DNA of 41,708 nucleotides from Bacteroidales bacterium (GCA_004554455.1 SFMG01000028.1:1-41708); one strand, 5' to 3'. Shown: positions 6,703 to 16,309, numbered from the stretch's first letter. The notes: generated by a model from the letters alone, not told the origin. Program-made: numbers and translations.

Positions 6703-8229
6703 TCAGACCTGTTCCGCGCAGCGTATGCCGTCGAGGGCGGACGAGACTATTCCGCCCGAATAGCCGGCACCCTCGCCGCAAGGATAGAGGCCCGGCAGGT
6801 CCACGTGCTCGAGCGTCTGCGGGTCACGGGGCAGGCGCACCGGAGATGAGGTGCGGGACTCCACGCCCAGCAGCAGGGCTTCATTGGTGTAATAGCCGTG
6901 CATAAGCTTGTTGCCCACGTAAGGGAAGGCATATTTCAGACGCAGGGATATATTCTCCGGAAGGAGTTCGTGCAGAGGTGCCGGAACCGTCCCCGGATGG
7001 TATGAGCTGGCCGGGAGATTTGCCGACGGCACCCTGCGGCAGAAATCCATCATGCGCTGGGCCGGGGCCTTGAACGAGGAGGAGAAATCGAACATCGAGC
7101 GCTCTACGTCACGCTGGAACTCCAGACTCGAAAGCGGCCCGTATTTCTGATAATGGGGCAGGTCCTCCGGCTCCACCGAAACCACGACTCCTGCATTGGC
7201 CCACTTGGAATTGCGCGCGGAGTTGGACATTCCGTTCAGCACCAGTTCCCCCGGCTCCGTGGAGGACGGGACCAGTATGCCGCCCGGACACATGCAGAAG
7301 GAAAAGACTCCCCTGCCTTCTATCTGGGTGACGAAGGCATACTCGGCCGTCGGCATGAATGGCTGCCACTTGCCGTGGTACTGTATCTTGTTTATGAGCC
7401 ACTGCGGATGCTCGACGCGGACTCCGAGCGCGAAGCCCTTTGCCTCGACAGCCCAGCCGCGGCTTACGAAGAGGCGATATATGTCCCTCGCCGAATGGCC
7501 GCAGGCGAGTATGACCTTGCGGGCGGAGAAACTGCCGCACGGCGCCTTCAGTTCGTAGGATCCGTCTGCCTTGCGAACTATGTCTTCGACGCGGCAGCCA
7601 AAGTGATATTCGCCGCCGTGGCCGACTATGCATTTACGTATATTTTCGACTATCTGCGGCAACTTGTCGCTGCCTATATGCGGATGCGCGCTTACCAATA
7701 TGTCCGGATCGGCGCCGAACTGCACGAGCTGGTGCAGCACTTCGCGTATATCCCCCCTCTTTGAAGAACGGGTGAAAAGCTTGCCGTCCGAGAAGGTGCC
7801 GGCACCGCCTTCGCCGAAACAGTAGTTGCTGTCGGTATCGACGAGGCCTTCGCGGGACAGGCGGGCGATGTCGAACTTGCGCGCGTGGACGTCCTTGCCT
7901 CTTTCGAGTATGACAGGCTTATATCCCCTTGTGAGCAGCTTGAGGGCCGCGAACATTCCCGCCGGGCCGGCGCCTACGATGAGTACGGGTTCGGCCGACG
8001 CGACGTCGAGATAGGGTTCAGTAACATATTCCTCGAAGTCTTCTCCCTTGCGCACGACGGCCACCCTGTAACGGTAGAGCGGCTCCTTGCGGGCATCAAC
8101 GCTGCGGCGCACGACACGCCACTCCCCCACCATCTGCGGCTTGCAGCCCAGGGCCTTGGCGGCCAGCGGAAGCACGTCCTCGTCCAGCAGTTCCCTGCCT
8201 ATCTTTTTGGATATCTCTATTTCTTTCAT
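6703..8229 (-). CDS. NAD(P)/FAD-dependent oxidoreductase (COG2509-like)
   Basis: A 508-residue flavoprotein. About 80 residues of N-terminal domain precede a Rossmann dinucleotide-binding motif, VLIVGAGPAGMFAA (about 82-95), with the ribose-binding Glu in VILERGKD (about 106-113). A conserved glycine-rich FGEGGAGTFSDGKL follows (about 137-150). The C-terminus closes the FAD site with LYPCGEGAGYSGGI. This is the architecture of the uncharacterised FAD-dependent dehydrogenases grouped as COG2509; the substrate is unknown. No signal peptide is present. It lies 33 bases downstream of tsaD on the same strand and is probably co-transcribed with it. The pairing gives no clear functional link. Confidence 0.85.
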   Translation of the reverse strand: MKEIEISKKIGRELLDEDVLPLAAKALGCKPQMVGEWRVVRRSVDARKEPLYRYRVAVVRKGEDFEEYVTEPYLDVASAEPVLIVGAGPAGMFAALKLLTRGYKPVILERGKDVHARKFDIARLSREGLVDTDSNYCFGEGGAGTFSDGKLFTRSSKRGDIREVLHQLVQFGADPDILVSAHPHIGSDKLPQIVENIRKCIVGHGGEYHFGCRVEDIVRKADGSYELKAPCGSFSARKVILACGHSARDIYRLFVSRGWAVEAKGFALGVRVEHPQWLINKIQYHGKWQPFMPTAEYAFVTQIEGRGVFSFCMCPGGILVPSSTEPGELVLNGMSNSARNSKWANAGVVVSVEPEDLPHYQKYGPLSSLEFQRDVERSMFDFSSSFKAPAQRMMDFCRRVPSANLPASSYHPGTVPAPLHELLPENISLRLKYAFPYVGNKLMHGYYTNEALLLGVESRTSSPVRLPRDPQTLEHVDLPGLYPCGEGAGYSGGIVSSALDGIRCAEQV

Positions 8230-8262
8230 ATACTCAGGTCATCCGGATACTCTGTACGGCAC

Positions 8263-9282
8263 TCAGTCCGCAATGCGGGAGAGCGGAGCCACGTCGAGCG
8301 GGCAGCGCTCGCCATTGAGGTAATGGAACCAGCCGGCAACGGCTATCATCGCGGCGTTGTCTGTAGTGAACTTGAACTCAGGGAGATAGGTGTTCCAGCC
8401 CCTGCGGCGGCCCTCCTCCTCTATGCGTGCGCGCAGACCGCTGTTGGCGGAAACTCCGCCTCCTATCGTAATCTCGCTTATCCCCGTCTGGCGGGCGGCC
8501 TTCACGAGCTTGTCCATCAATATGTCTATCAGCGTCTTCTGGAAACTGGCACAGATGTCCTCCTTGTTCTTCTCCATAAACTCCGGGTCCTTCTGCATCT
8601 CGTCCCGGACAAAATAGAGCAGCGAGGTCTTGATTCCGCTGAAGCTGTAGTCGAGGCCAGGGATGTGCGGCTTGTTGAATCTGAAGCGCTCAGGGTCGCC
8701 GAGCTTGGCGAGACGGTCTATGACGGGACCGCCGGGATAGCCCAGGCCGAGCATCTTCGAACACTTGTCGAAGGCCTCGCCCACGGCGTCGTCTATGGTG
8801 TGGCCGAGTATCTCGAATTCCAGAGGGGAATTGACCTTGACTATCTGGGAGTTGCCTCCCGAGACAAGCAGGCAGAGATAGGGGAAGGACGGCACGCGGT
8901 TCTCCTTGTCATACTGCTTCACGAAGTTGGCAAGGACGTGGCCCTGGAGGTGGTTGACCTCTACCAGAGGGCAGTCCAGGGCAATGGCGAGTCCCTTCGC
9001 GAAGGAGGTGCCCACGAGCAGGGATCCCAGCAGGCCGGGACCTCTGGTGAAGGCGATGGCGCTGATGTCCCCGAGACTTATTCCGGCACGCTTCACGGCC
9101 TCGCTCACCACAGGGACTATATTCTGCTGGTGAGCCCTGGAGGCGAGTTCCGGGATCACTCCGCCGTAGCATTTGTGCACGTCCTGGCTTGCGAGCACGT
9201 TGGAAAGCAGCCATCCGTCTTTCAGGACAGCGGCCGAGGTGTCGTCGCAAGAGGATTCTATACCGAGTATTATGTCTGCCAT
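8263..9282 (-). CDS. tsaD: tRNA N6-threonylcarbamoyladenosine synthase, TsaD subunit
   Basis: A 339-residue protein of the Kae1/TsaD ASKHA fold. It transfers threonylcarbamoyl from TC-AMP to A37 of ANN-decoding tRNAs, together with TsaB and TsaE. Diagnostic features are IESSCDDTS at residues 8-16, the metal-binding HLQGH at 111-115, SGGNSQIV at about 141-148, GGGVSANSGLR at 274-284 and the metal ligand Asp308 in TTDNAAMIA. Length is normal. The same window encodes MtaB, which acts on t6A37 after this enzyme, though in a separate operon on the other strand. A TAATTTTG -7 box lies upstream on the minus strand at 9339-9332. Confidence 0.97.
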   Translation of the reverse strand: MADIILGIESSCDDTSAAVLKDGWLLSNVLASQDVHKCYGGVIPELASRAHQQNIVPVVSEAVKRAGISLGDISAIAFTRGPGLLGSLLVGTSFAKGLAIALDCPLVEVNHLQGHVLANFVKQYDKENRVPSFPYLCLLVSGGNSQIVKVNSPLEFEILGHTIDDAVGEAFDKCSKMLGLGYPGGPVIDRLAKLGDPERFRFNKPHIPGLDYSFSGIKTSLLYFVRDEMQKDPEFMEKNKEDICASFQKTLIDILMDKLVKAARQTGISEITIGGGVSANSGLRARIEEEGRRRGWNTYLPEFKFTTDNAAMIAVAGWFHYLNGERCPLDVAPLSRIAD

Positions 9283-9331
9283 TGTAAGTAAATTTCGGCC
9301 CTGCGCATTTATCGAAAGCCTTATGCGGGCA

Positions 9332-9339
9332 CAAAATTA
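9332..9339 (-). promoter_or_regulatory. Putative -7 box of the tsaD operon
   Basis: On the minus strand this reads TAATTTTG, matching TAnnTTTG, 50 bases before the tsaD start codon. The -33 element is weak. It lies back to back with the -7 box of the tamB-like gene at 9363-9370. Confidence 0.45.
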
Positions 9340-9362
9340 CGCATAAATTCGGATAAAATTGT

Positions 9363-9370
9363 TATTTTTG
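9363..9370 (+). promoter_or_regulatory. Putative -7 box of the tamB-like operon
   Basis: TATTTTTG fits TAnnTTTG and would start transcription near 9377. That is after every ordinary start codon lying further upstream, and it complicates the choice of the tamB-like start. Confidence 0.4.
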
Positions 9371-9444
9371 AAGTTTATAAAAAAGCCGAAGCCATCAAGA
9401 AACTTGCGCGAATAGCATATATCCTGCCGGTTGCCGTAATTGCG

Positions 9445-12400
9445 GTGATCTGCGCTCTCGCTATAGCTGTGCAGACTCCGCGCGTGCAGACCCGGCTGGT
9501 GCGTGGCGTGACGGAGGGCCTGTTCGAGCGTTTCGACGCGGACCTGAGCTTCGACAAACTGTCTTTCAGGCCTTTCAACAAGCTGGTAATCAGAGGGGTA
9601 TGCGTACGCGACAGGGAGCCGGCCGCAGAGTGCGACACGCTGTTCGCCGCAGACTGGATAGTGCTTTCCTTCGACCTGAAGGGACTGATGCAGATGCGTC
9701 AGGGCAAGGGGGTCCACCTGCAGAAGGCCGTCGTCAGGGACGGACTTTTCAATCTGGTGATAGAGGGGGAACGCAAGAACAACCTGCAGCGCATGTTCGG
9801 GCTGAGTCCCAAGGAGGAGCCGAAACGCTCCGAGAAGGACATATTCTCCATAGACAGGGTGGAGCTCAAGAACATGAGCTACGGAATGCAGAACATCAGG
9901 CCGGATGCGATTGCGAAAAGGGAAGCCCGAAGAGGGAAAAACGACGGCGGAATCGATTGGAACGACCTGCTGGTCAGCGGAATAAACCTCAAGGGCAAAG
10001 AGCTGAGATTCAGCAAGGGCATAATGAGCGGAGAAGTCGTGCACCTGGAATTCCGGGAGAAGAGCGGCTTCGTCTGCAAGCATCTGGGCGGCAGCACAGC
10101 CGTGGGCAACGGCAAGACGGAGATATGGGATCTCGAGATTGACGACGGGGACTCCGAGCTGAAGCTGCCTCATTTCACTATGGGCTACAAGAACTCCAGG
10201 GAGTTCAAATATTTCCTGGAGAAGGTGTCTCTCCACGCGGAATTGGACGGCACACGCATCAGCAGCCGCACCCTCAGCCACTTCGCGCCCGTGCTGGGCA
10301 AGACGGACATAGAGCTGGTGCTGGACGGCGAGCTGTCCGGGCCGGTGGCGGACCTGCGATTCGACAATCTGGCCGTAGCTACCGCGGACAAGTCCTCCTC
10401 CCTGCTGCTCGACGGCAGAATCAAGGGCCTGCCGGATATAAGAAAAAGCTTATTCGACCTCAGAATCAGGCAGTGCCGCAGCAGCGTGACGGGAATCGAC
10501 CGTCTGCTGTCGAAAGTCGATATGAAAAAGGAAGTCGGGCTTGGCAAGCTGCTCCCTGACACCAAGGCCTCCCTTTTCGGTTCCGCAAAGGGCAGTCTGG
10601 ACGATATGGATGCAAGGTTCTACCTGGAGAGCGGTCTTGGGGACATACTCGCGGAACTGGAAATCACCAATCTCCTGTCAGGGGATGAGGCCAGGAGCTT
10701 CGAAGGCACAGTGCAGGCCGAGGATCTGGACCTGGGAGCGGTGAGCGGCAGGAAATTCCTCGGGAACTGTTCCCTCAGGTCGGGACTCTGCGCCAGTCTG
10801 GACAAGGAAAAGGGAGCGTCCCTGAGGATAGATTCCCTGATGGTGGACAAGCTGGTGCTCAACGGATACGAATACCACAACATAGCTGCGGCAGGAACGG
10901 TGGCCGAGGACCGCTTCAACGGTAGGATCATCAGCCGGGACCCGGCCTTCAATTTCATATTCCAGGGCGTGTTCTCCCTCGCGCCGAAGACCAGGAACAG
11001 CGTTTACCAGTTCTACGCGAACATAGGCCACGCCGACCTCCACGCCATGAACCTGGACAAGAGAGAGTCCTCGACGGCGAGTCTGAGGGTTAACGCCAAC
11101 TTCAACCGCACCCCGAACGGGCACATGCTGGGAAACATAAACGTGGGAGACGTGCTGCTCGAGAGCGACGGCCAGAGATATGACATAGGCGACCTGAGTT
11201 TCACTTCCCATTCGCTGAACAGCCGCTACCGCATCAATTTCAGTTCCGGCTTCGCGGAGGCGCGCTACGACGGCACCAGGCCTGTCACCGAGTTCGTCTC
11301 GGCCCTGAGCGAACACACTCTGCGACGGGAATTGCCGGCCCTGCTCAAAAAGCGTGAGGAGGAGAACGTGGGCGGCAGCTACGACATCAGCTTCAAATTC
11401 ACGGACCCGAGCGATATAAGCGCCTTCTTCAAGCCGGGCCTCTATATAGACAAGAATACCGCGCTCAGCCTGCACGTGGGCGACGACGGCCTGTGCGAAG
11501 CGTCGCTGAAGTCGAGAAGGATTGCGCTCAAAGAGCAATATATCAAAGAGATAGACTTTACGATGGACAATCGAAACGACATACTTTCGGGCGACTTGTC
11601 CTTCAAGGAGCTGAACGCGGCCGGCATCAGACTGGAGAACAACAACCTGCGCCTCTACGCCAATGACGGGATGGTGGGCGTGGGCCTGAGCTTCGAGAAC
11701 GAGGGACCTCTGGTCACCAAGGGCGAACTCATTGCCAGGGGCGAAGTGACGCGCAACGCCGAAAATATGCTCGGACTGGACATAAGGCTGCTGCCGTCCG
11801 GCTTCTACTTCAATTCCGCCGAATGGAACGTGATGCCGGCGGGCATAGTGATCGACGGCAGCAATATATCCTTCGACGGAGTGGAACTGACTTCCGGCGA
11901 CCAGGACATACGCATAAACGGAGGCATCGCCAAAGATGCGACGGACACGCTGAACATAGCCCTGGAACGCTTCGACCTCGGTATAGCCAATCCTTTCATC
12001 AGCAAGGGTTCGCTCGGGATAGAAGGAGCGGTGACCGGTGAGATGACGGTAAGCAGCAGCAGGGACGGCAGGGGCATTACTGCAGATTTCCTCGTGGACT
12101 CCACTTCGCTGGCCGGGACCAACCTGGGCAGCGTATTCGCCAAGAGTCTGTGGAACAAGGAGTTCAATCGCTTCGACCTGAGTCTGAGCAACGAGCTGGA
12201 CTCGAGACGCAGCCTAAAGCTGAACGCCGGATGGTACCCTGCAAACAAGAGGATAGAGGCGGAAGCTGAACTGGACAGGCAGGACATCACCTGGCTCAAG
12301 AGCCTGCTGAAAGGTGTGTTCTCCGAAATCGACGGCAGCATTTCCGGAAAAGTCAGGGCGGAGGGAACGCTTGACAATCTGGAGCTCAGCAGCTACGGAA

Positions 12401-13935
12401 CGCGCATCGACAACAGTCTGCTGAAGGTGGATTACACCATGGTGCCTTACATCGCCGACGGAGCTTTCCAGATCGATAGCCGCGGAATACATTTCGACGA
12501 CATTGCGCTCAAGGATATGCAGAAGGGCAAGGGACGGCTCACGGGCAGCGTTAATTGGGACCATTTCAAGGACATAGGGCTGGACATACACATAGACTGC
12601 GATAACCTCGAGGCGATCAACCGTCCGCTGAAGGACAATGACGGCTATTACGGGCGCGTGTTCGGCAGCGGAACGGTGGACATCAGCGGTCCCGTGAAGG
12701 ATATACTGATAGGGGTGGATATGAACACGGGGGCGCAGAGCCGATTCTATATCCCGCTCTCGAACACGGCTACAGCAGGCACGACCGACATACTCAAGTT
12801 CAAGGAAGTGGTCGAGGAGGTGCAGGTGGACCCTTACGAGGAAATGCTGGCCAGGCTGCGCAGCAAGGAGGCGGGCGTACGCAAGAACAAGCTTGGGGTC
12901 AGCATAAACGCCCACGTGAATCCTATGGTGGAGGCCTTCCTGGAAATCAACAGGGACAACGGCAGCGTCCTGAGCGGCAGGGGCAGGGGTGACATAAGCG
13001 TGGATTTCAAGACGGGCAAGCCTATAAGTCTCAAGGGCGATTACACCCTCGACGAGGGCAGCTTCCACCTCAACCTCATGAACCTGGCCAACAGGGACTT
13101 TACCATCAGCGAGGGCAGTTCCGTCAAGTTCAACGGAGGCGTGATGGATACGGACCTCGACATAGATGCGGTTTACACGACCAAGACATCCATATCCTCG
13201 CTCATTGGTGACACGACTTCCGTGAACTCCCGCAGGAACGTGAACTGCGCCCTGAAGGTGGGAGGCAAGCTCCGGGAGCCGAAGGTCAACTTCGCGATAG
13301 ACATTCCGGACCTCGACCCGTCGGTGAAGGCAAGGGTGGAGAGCGCGCTGAGCACCGAGGACAAGGTACAGAGGCAGGTACTGGCCCTGCTGCTGACGAA
13401 CAACTTCCTCCAGGACGAGCAGGGAGGCATCAACAACAGCGCCTCGGGAGCCATATACTCCAATGCCATGAACCTGATTAGCAATCAGTTGAACAATATA
13501 CTCACGAAGCTGGGCATACCTCTGGACTTCGGCCTGAAGTACCAGCAGAACGACAAGGGCAACGACGTTTTCGACGTCGCGGTCAGCACGCAGCTGTTCA
13601 ATAACAGGGTTGTGATCAACGGAAATATAGGCAACCGGCAGTACAAGAACGGAAACAGCAACAGCGAGGTTGCCGGCGACATAGAGATTGAAATCAAGCT
13701 CGACCGTTCCGGCGCCCTGCGTCTGAACCTTTTCACGCACTCCGCCGACCAGTACACCAACTACCTGGACAACTCCCAGCGCAGCGGACTCGGTCTGGCC
13801 TACCAGCGGGAGTTCAACAAGGTGTCCGAGGTGTTCAAATATATGTTCGCAGGCAAGGCAAAGCGCGAGCGCCTGGATATGGAGGAGCAGCAGAGACTGC
13901 AGGAAGAAGGAATGAAGACTATAGTTATCGAATGA
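9445..13935 (+). CDS. TamB-like translocation/assembly module protein
   Basis: A very large protein (1496 residues from the first usable codon, GTG at 9445) of the AsmA/TamB superfamily. These span the periplasm and are implicated in outer-membrane protein assembly and in moving phospholipid between the membranes. An N-terminal hydrophobic anchor, a long run of repeating beta-strands and a C-terminal TamB domain (about 1150-1450, with LKVGGKLREPKVNFAID and IEIEIKLDRSGALRLNLFTH) fit the family. The start is uncertain: the open frame extends up to 9292 and encodes KKLARIAYILPVAVIAV before the GTG, which completes the membrane helix, yet no ATG, GTG or TTG exists there in frame. A TTG at 9368 in the neighbouring frame gives MKFIKKPKPSRNLRE then a stop, so a frameshift error is possible. 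The stop overlaps the next start. Confidence 0.88.
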   Translation: MICALAIAVQTPRVQTRLVRGVTEGLFERFDADLSFDKLSFRPFNKLVIRGVCVRDREPAAECDTLFAADWIVLSFDLKGLMQMRQGKGVHLQKAVVRDGLFNLVIEGERKNNLQRMFGLSPKEEPKRSEKDIFSIDRVELKNMSYGMQNIRPDAIAKREARRGKNDGGIDWNDLLVSGINLKGKELRFSKGIMSGEVVHLEFREKSGFVCKHLGGSTAVGNGKTEIWDLEIDDGDSELKLPHFTMGYKNSREFKYFLEKVSLHAELDGTRISSRTLSHFAPVLGKTDIELVLDGELSGPVADLRFDNLAVATADKSSSLLLDGRIKGLPDIRKSLFDLRIRQCRSSVTGIDRLLSKVDMKKEVGLGKLLPDTKASLFGSAKGSLDDMDARFYLESGLGDILAELEITNLLSGDEARSFEGTVQAEDLDLGAVSGRKFLGNCSLRSGLCASLDKEKGASLRIDSLMVDKLVLNGYEYHNIAAAGTVAEDRFNGRIISRDPAFNFIFQGVFSLAPKTRNSVYQFYANIGHADLHAMNLDKRESSTASLRVNANFNRTPNGHMLGNINVGDVLLESDGQRYDIGDLSFTSHSLNSRYRINFSSGFAEARYDGTRPVTEFVSALSEHTLRRELPALLKKREEENVGGSYDISFKFTDPSDISAFFKPGLYIDKNTALSLHVGDDGLCEASLKSRRIALKEQYIKEIDFTMDNRNDILSGDLSFKELNAAGIRLENNNLRLYANDGMVGVGLSFENEGPLVTKGELIARGEVTRNAENMLGLDIRLLPSGFYFNSAEWNVMPAGIVIDGSNISFDGVELTSGDQDIRINGGIAKDATDTLNIALERFDLGIANPFISKGSLGIEGAVTGEMTVSSSRDGRGITADFLVDSTSLAGTNLGSVFAKSLWNKEFNRFDLSLSNELDSRRSLKLNAGWYPANKRIEAEAELDRQDITWLKSLLKGVFSEIDGSISGKVRAEGTLDNLELSSYGTRIDNSLLKVDYTMVPYIADGAFQIDSRGIHFDDIALKDMQKGKGRLTGSVNWDHFKDIGLDIHIDCDNLEAINRPLKDNDGYYGRVFGSGTVDISGPVKDILIGVDMNTGAQSRFYIPLSNTATAGTTDILKFKEVVEEVQVDPYEEMLARLRSKEAGVRKNKLGVSINAHVNPMVEAFLEINRDNGSVLSGRGRGDISVDFKTGKPISLKGDYTLDEGSFHLNLMNLANRDFTISEGSSVKFNGGVMDTDLDIDAVYTTKTSISSLIGDTTSVNSRRNVNCALKVGGKLREPKVNFAIDIPDLDPSVKARVESALSTEDKVQRQVLALLLTNNFLQDEQGGINNSASGAIYSNAMNLISNQLNNILTKLGIPLDFGLKYQQNDKGNDVFDVAVSTQLFNNRVVINGNIGNRQYKNGNSNSEVAGDIEIEIKLDRSGALRLNLFTHSADQYTNYLDNSQRSGLGLAYQREFNKVSEVFKYMFAGKAKRERLDMEEQQRLQEEGMKTIVIE

Positions 13936-14648
13936 CAATGGAGAAAGGAAAACTCTATCTTATACCCTCTCCGCTGGGGGACTGTGAGCCGGCGGAGGTG
14001 ATACCTTCGGGAGTGCTGGGACTGCTCCCGAACATCAGGAGCTATGTGGTCGAAGAGTTGCGCACAGTACGGCGCTACCTGTCCCGTGCCGGATTGAAGG
14101 GACATATAGAAGAACTGGATTTCCACCTGCTGAATGAGCACAGCAGCGATGCGGAGGTGGAGGCCCTGCTCCCGCTTTTCGACAATGGGAATGACGTGGG
14201 ACTGATTTCCGAGGCGGGGCTGCCGGCCGTGGCCGACCCGGGTTCCAGACTCGTGGAGCTCTGTCTCCGCAAGGGAATCAGGGTGGTGCCGCTGGTGGGC
14301 CCTTCATCGCTTATGATGGCGCTTATGGCCTCCGGGCTGAACGGCCAGTCCTTCGCCTTCTGCGGCTATCTCCCGGCCAAGAGCGAGGAGAGGAAAGCCC
14401 GGATCAGGACCATAGAGAAGCTGTCCGGCCAATTCTGCCAGAGCCAGATTTTCATCGAGACTCCCTACCGCAACGACTCTATGCTCGCGGACCTGCTCTC
14501 CTGCTGCAAGGGCAGCACACGGCTCTGCATAGCCGCAGACATCACCACTGCGGACGAATTCATACTCACAGATACTATAGACGGATGGAAGAGACGCAAG
14601 TACCTGATAGGCAAGCGTCCCTGCGTTTTCATCCTGCTCGCCAGATAA
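13932..14648 (+). CDS. SAM-dependent methyltransferase, tetrapyrrole-methylase family (RsmI-like)
   Basis: A 238-residue member of the tetrapyrrole (corrin/porphyrin) methylase family, related to RsmI, which methylates the ribose of C1402 in 16S rRNA. Visible family signatures are KLYLIPSPLGD at the N-terminus, GLISEAGLPAVADPG (about 94-108), VVPLVGPSSLMMALMASG (about 118-135) and QIFIETPYRN (about 172-181). The match is to the compact Bacteroidetes version, whose target is not established, so I do not give it the symbol. Its ATG overlaps the tamB-like stop as ATGA, and a second ATG at 13938 could also serve. mtaB begins 12 bases after it ends. Confidence 0.85.
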   Translation: MTMEKGKLYLIPSPLGDCEPAEVIPSGVLGLLPNIRSYVVEELRTVRRYLSRAGLKGHIEELDFHLLNEHSSDAEVEALLPLFDNGNDVGLISEAGLPAVADPGSRLVELCLRKGIRVVPLVGPSSLMMALMASGLNGQSFAFCGYLPAKSEERKARIRTIEKLSGQFCQSQIFIETPYRNDSMLADLLSCCKGSTRLCIAADITTADEFILTDTIDGWKRRKYLIGKRPCVFILLAR

Positions 14649-14660
14649 GGAATCAGACCT

Positions 14661-15947
14661 ATGAGAATCGCGTTCCTCACCCTCGGCTGCAAACTGAACT
14701 TCGCCGAGACTTCCACTTACAGAAGAGCCCTGCTCGCCGAGAACTGGGAGGATGTGTCCTGGACCTCGGGGAAGGCGGAGGCCTTTCTGGTTAATACCTG
14801 TTCCGTGACGGAACATTCCGACAAGAAATGCCGAAACATAATACGCAAGCTGCACAGGCTCAACCCCTCTGCGCCCATTGTGGTGACCGGCTGCTATGCC
14901 GAGCTGCGCAGGGATGAAATCCTGGCCCTGGATGGGGTGAGAGCCGTTTTCGGTGCCAAGGAGAAGGGCTCCGTGGTGCCTTGCCTGCTGGAGCTGGGGC
15001 GCAGTGAGGCCACCCGGCGCGGGAAGATTTCCGACCGCGGCGGGGACTGCGTCGGTGTCCGCGGCGGGGACTTCTTCGCGGCCTACAGCAGCGGCGACCG
15101 CACCCGATCCTTCCTCAAGGTGCAGGACGGTTGCAACAACTTCTGCAGCTATTGCACGGTGCCCTACGCAAGGGGCGAGAGCCGCAATATCCCCATAAGG
15201 GAAATAGTCGCCCAGGCGCAGGCCATCGCTGCCGAAGGGGTGAAGGAAGTGGTGCTCACCGGGGTGAACACCGGCGACTTCGGACGCAGCAGCGGAGAGA
15301 ACTTCCTGCAGCTCATACAGGCCCTGGACAAGGTGGAGGGCATAGAGCGCTATCGCATATCCTCTATAGAGCCGAACCTGCTCAGCGACGAGATAATAGA
15401 CTGGATAGCAGGCGGAAGCAAGTTTCTGCCGCATTTCCATATACCTCTGCAGAGCGGCTGCGACGAGGTGCTGCGACGTATGGGCCGACGCTACGACTGC
15501 GTCGCCTTCGCGGACAGGATAGACCGCATACGCAAGGCGATGGAGCACGAGGGAGGGCTGAAAGTCTTTTTCGGCATTGACGTCATAGTCGGCTTCCCCG
15601 GCGAGACGGACGAAATGTTCGAAGAGACCTACCGCTTCCTCGAGCAGCGGATAAGGCCGGCATTCATACACATATTCCCGTATTCCCGCAGACCGGGCAC
15701 CCCTGCCGCCGGCTTCCCCGACCAGGTGCGGGACGGCATAAAGACGGAAAGGGTCGCCAGACTCGAGGAACTCTGCGACAGGCTGCACAATGAATTCATC
15801 GAGGCAAACCGCGGCCTGAAGGCGAAGGTGCTTTTCGAATCGACTGAGCGCAAGGGACTTATGAGTGGCTACAGCGAAAATTACATCCAGGTCAGCCGGC
15901 CTTATGACAGCGGACTGATCGGCAGGATAACTGAAGTGACGTTATGA
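14661..15947 (+). CDS. mtaB: tRNA (t6A37-C2)-methylthiotransferase
   Basis: A 428-residue radical-SAM methylthiotransferase that converts t6A to ms2t6A at position 37 of tRNAs. The N-terminal MTTase domain has three Fe-S cysteines: Cys10 (LGCKLN), Cys47 (NTCSVT) and Cys78 (VTGCYAE). The radical-SAM cluster ligands are Cys158, Cys162 and Cys165 in GCNNFCSYCTVPYARG. A TRAM-like C-terminal stretch follows the barrel. Residues ELRRDEILAL after the third cysteine fit MtaB better than MiaB or RimO. The product of TsaD, also encoded in this window, is its substrate. The stop overlaps the folB start as ATGA, implying translational coupling. Confidence 0.95.
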   Translation: MRIAFLTLGCKLNFAETSTYRRALLAENWEDVSWTSGKAEAFLVNTCSVTEHSDKKCRNIIRKLHRLNPSAPIVVTGCYAELRRDEILALDGVRAVFGAKEKGSVVPCLLELGRSEATRRGKISDRGGDCVGVRGGDFFAAYSSGDRTRSFLKVQDGCNNFCSYCTVPYARGESRNIPIREIVAQAQAIAAEGVKEVVLTGVNTGDFGRSSGENFLQLIQALDKVEGIERYRISSIEPNLLSDEIIDWIAGGSKFLPHFHIPLQSGCDEVLRRMGRRYDCVAFADRIDRIRKAMEHEGGLKVFFGIDVIVGFPGETDEMFEETYRFLEQRIRPAFIHIFPYSRRPGTPAAGFPDQVRDGIKTERVARLEELCDRLHNEFIEANRGLKAKVLFESTERKGLMSGYSENYIQVSRPYDSGLIGRITEVTL

Positions 15948-16309
15948 AGATAGAACTGGAAGGAATGCGATTCAGGGCCTATCACGGCTGCCTGGAGAGC
16001 GAAAGACGCGAGGGCAACGATTTCGAGGTGGACTTCGTCGCGCAGGTCCGCAACTGCGTGAAGGCGGCTACTTCGGACAGGCTCGAAGACAGTCTGGACT
16101 ATTCGAAGATATATGAAATCGTAGCGGCGGAAATGCAGATTCCCTCGAATCTGCTGGAACACGTTGCAGGCAGGATAATACGTTCTGCAGCAGCGGCTTA
16201 TCCGCAATTCGGGGATATATGCGTAAGGGTTTCGAAGGCCTGCCCTCCGGTAGATGGCGAATGCCGCTGGTCGAGGGTGAGTCTCAGCCGGGAGGAGATG
16301 GGTATATGA
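15944..16309 (+). CDS. folB: Dihydroneopterin aldolase
   Basis: A 121-residue protein, the usual size for FolB. It cleaves 7,8-dihydroneopterin to 6-hydroxymethyl-dihydropterin and glycolaldehyde in folate synthesis and works as an octamer in the cytoplasm. The opening IELEGMRFRAYHGCLESER contains the YHG signature and the catalytic Glu region. The central LDYSKIYEIV supplies the conserved Tyr, and VRVSKACPPVDG carries the catalytic Lys. It is joined on both sides by ATGA overlaps (mtaB before, the metallo-hydrolase after), so its translation is tied to theirs. Other folate genes are not in the window. Confidence 0.93.
   Translation: MKIELEGMRFRAYHGCLESERREGNDFEVDFVAQVRNCVKAATSDRLEDSLDYSKIYEIVAAEMQIPSNLLEHVAGRIIRSAAAAYPQFGDICVRVSKACPPVDGECRWSRVSLSREEMGI

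Noticed and set aside
7885..9291. A 468-codon plus-strand frame over the tsaD and FAD-oxidoreductase genes
   Set aside because: Both genes on the minus strand have full family motifs; the plus frame has none and spans the boundary between them.
9879..13938. Several minus-strand frames opposite the tamB-like gene
   Set aside because: They mirror the codon pattern of the plus-strand gene, which has family features throughout; the minus frames have no recognisable motifs.
16219..16305. Upstream start for the PhnP-like hydrolase inside folB
   Set aside because: The extension is folB read in another frame; the family starts at the ATG at 16306, which forms an ATGA overlap.
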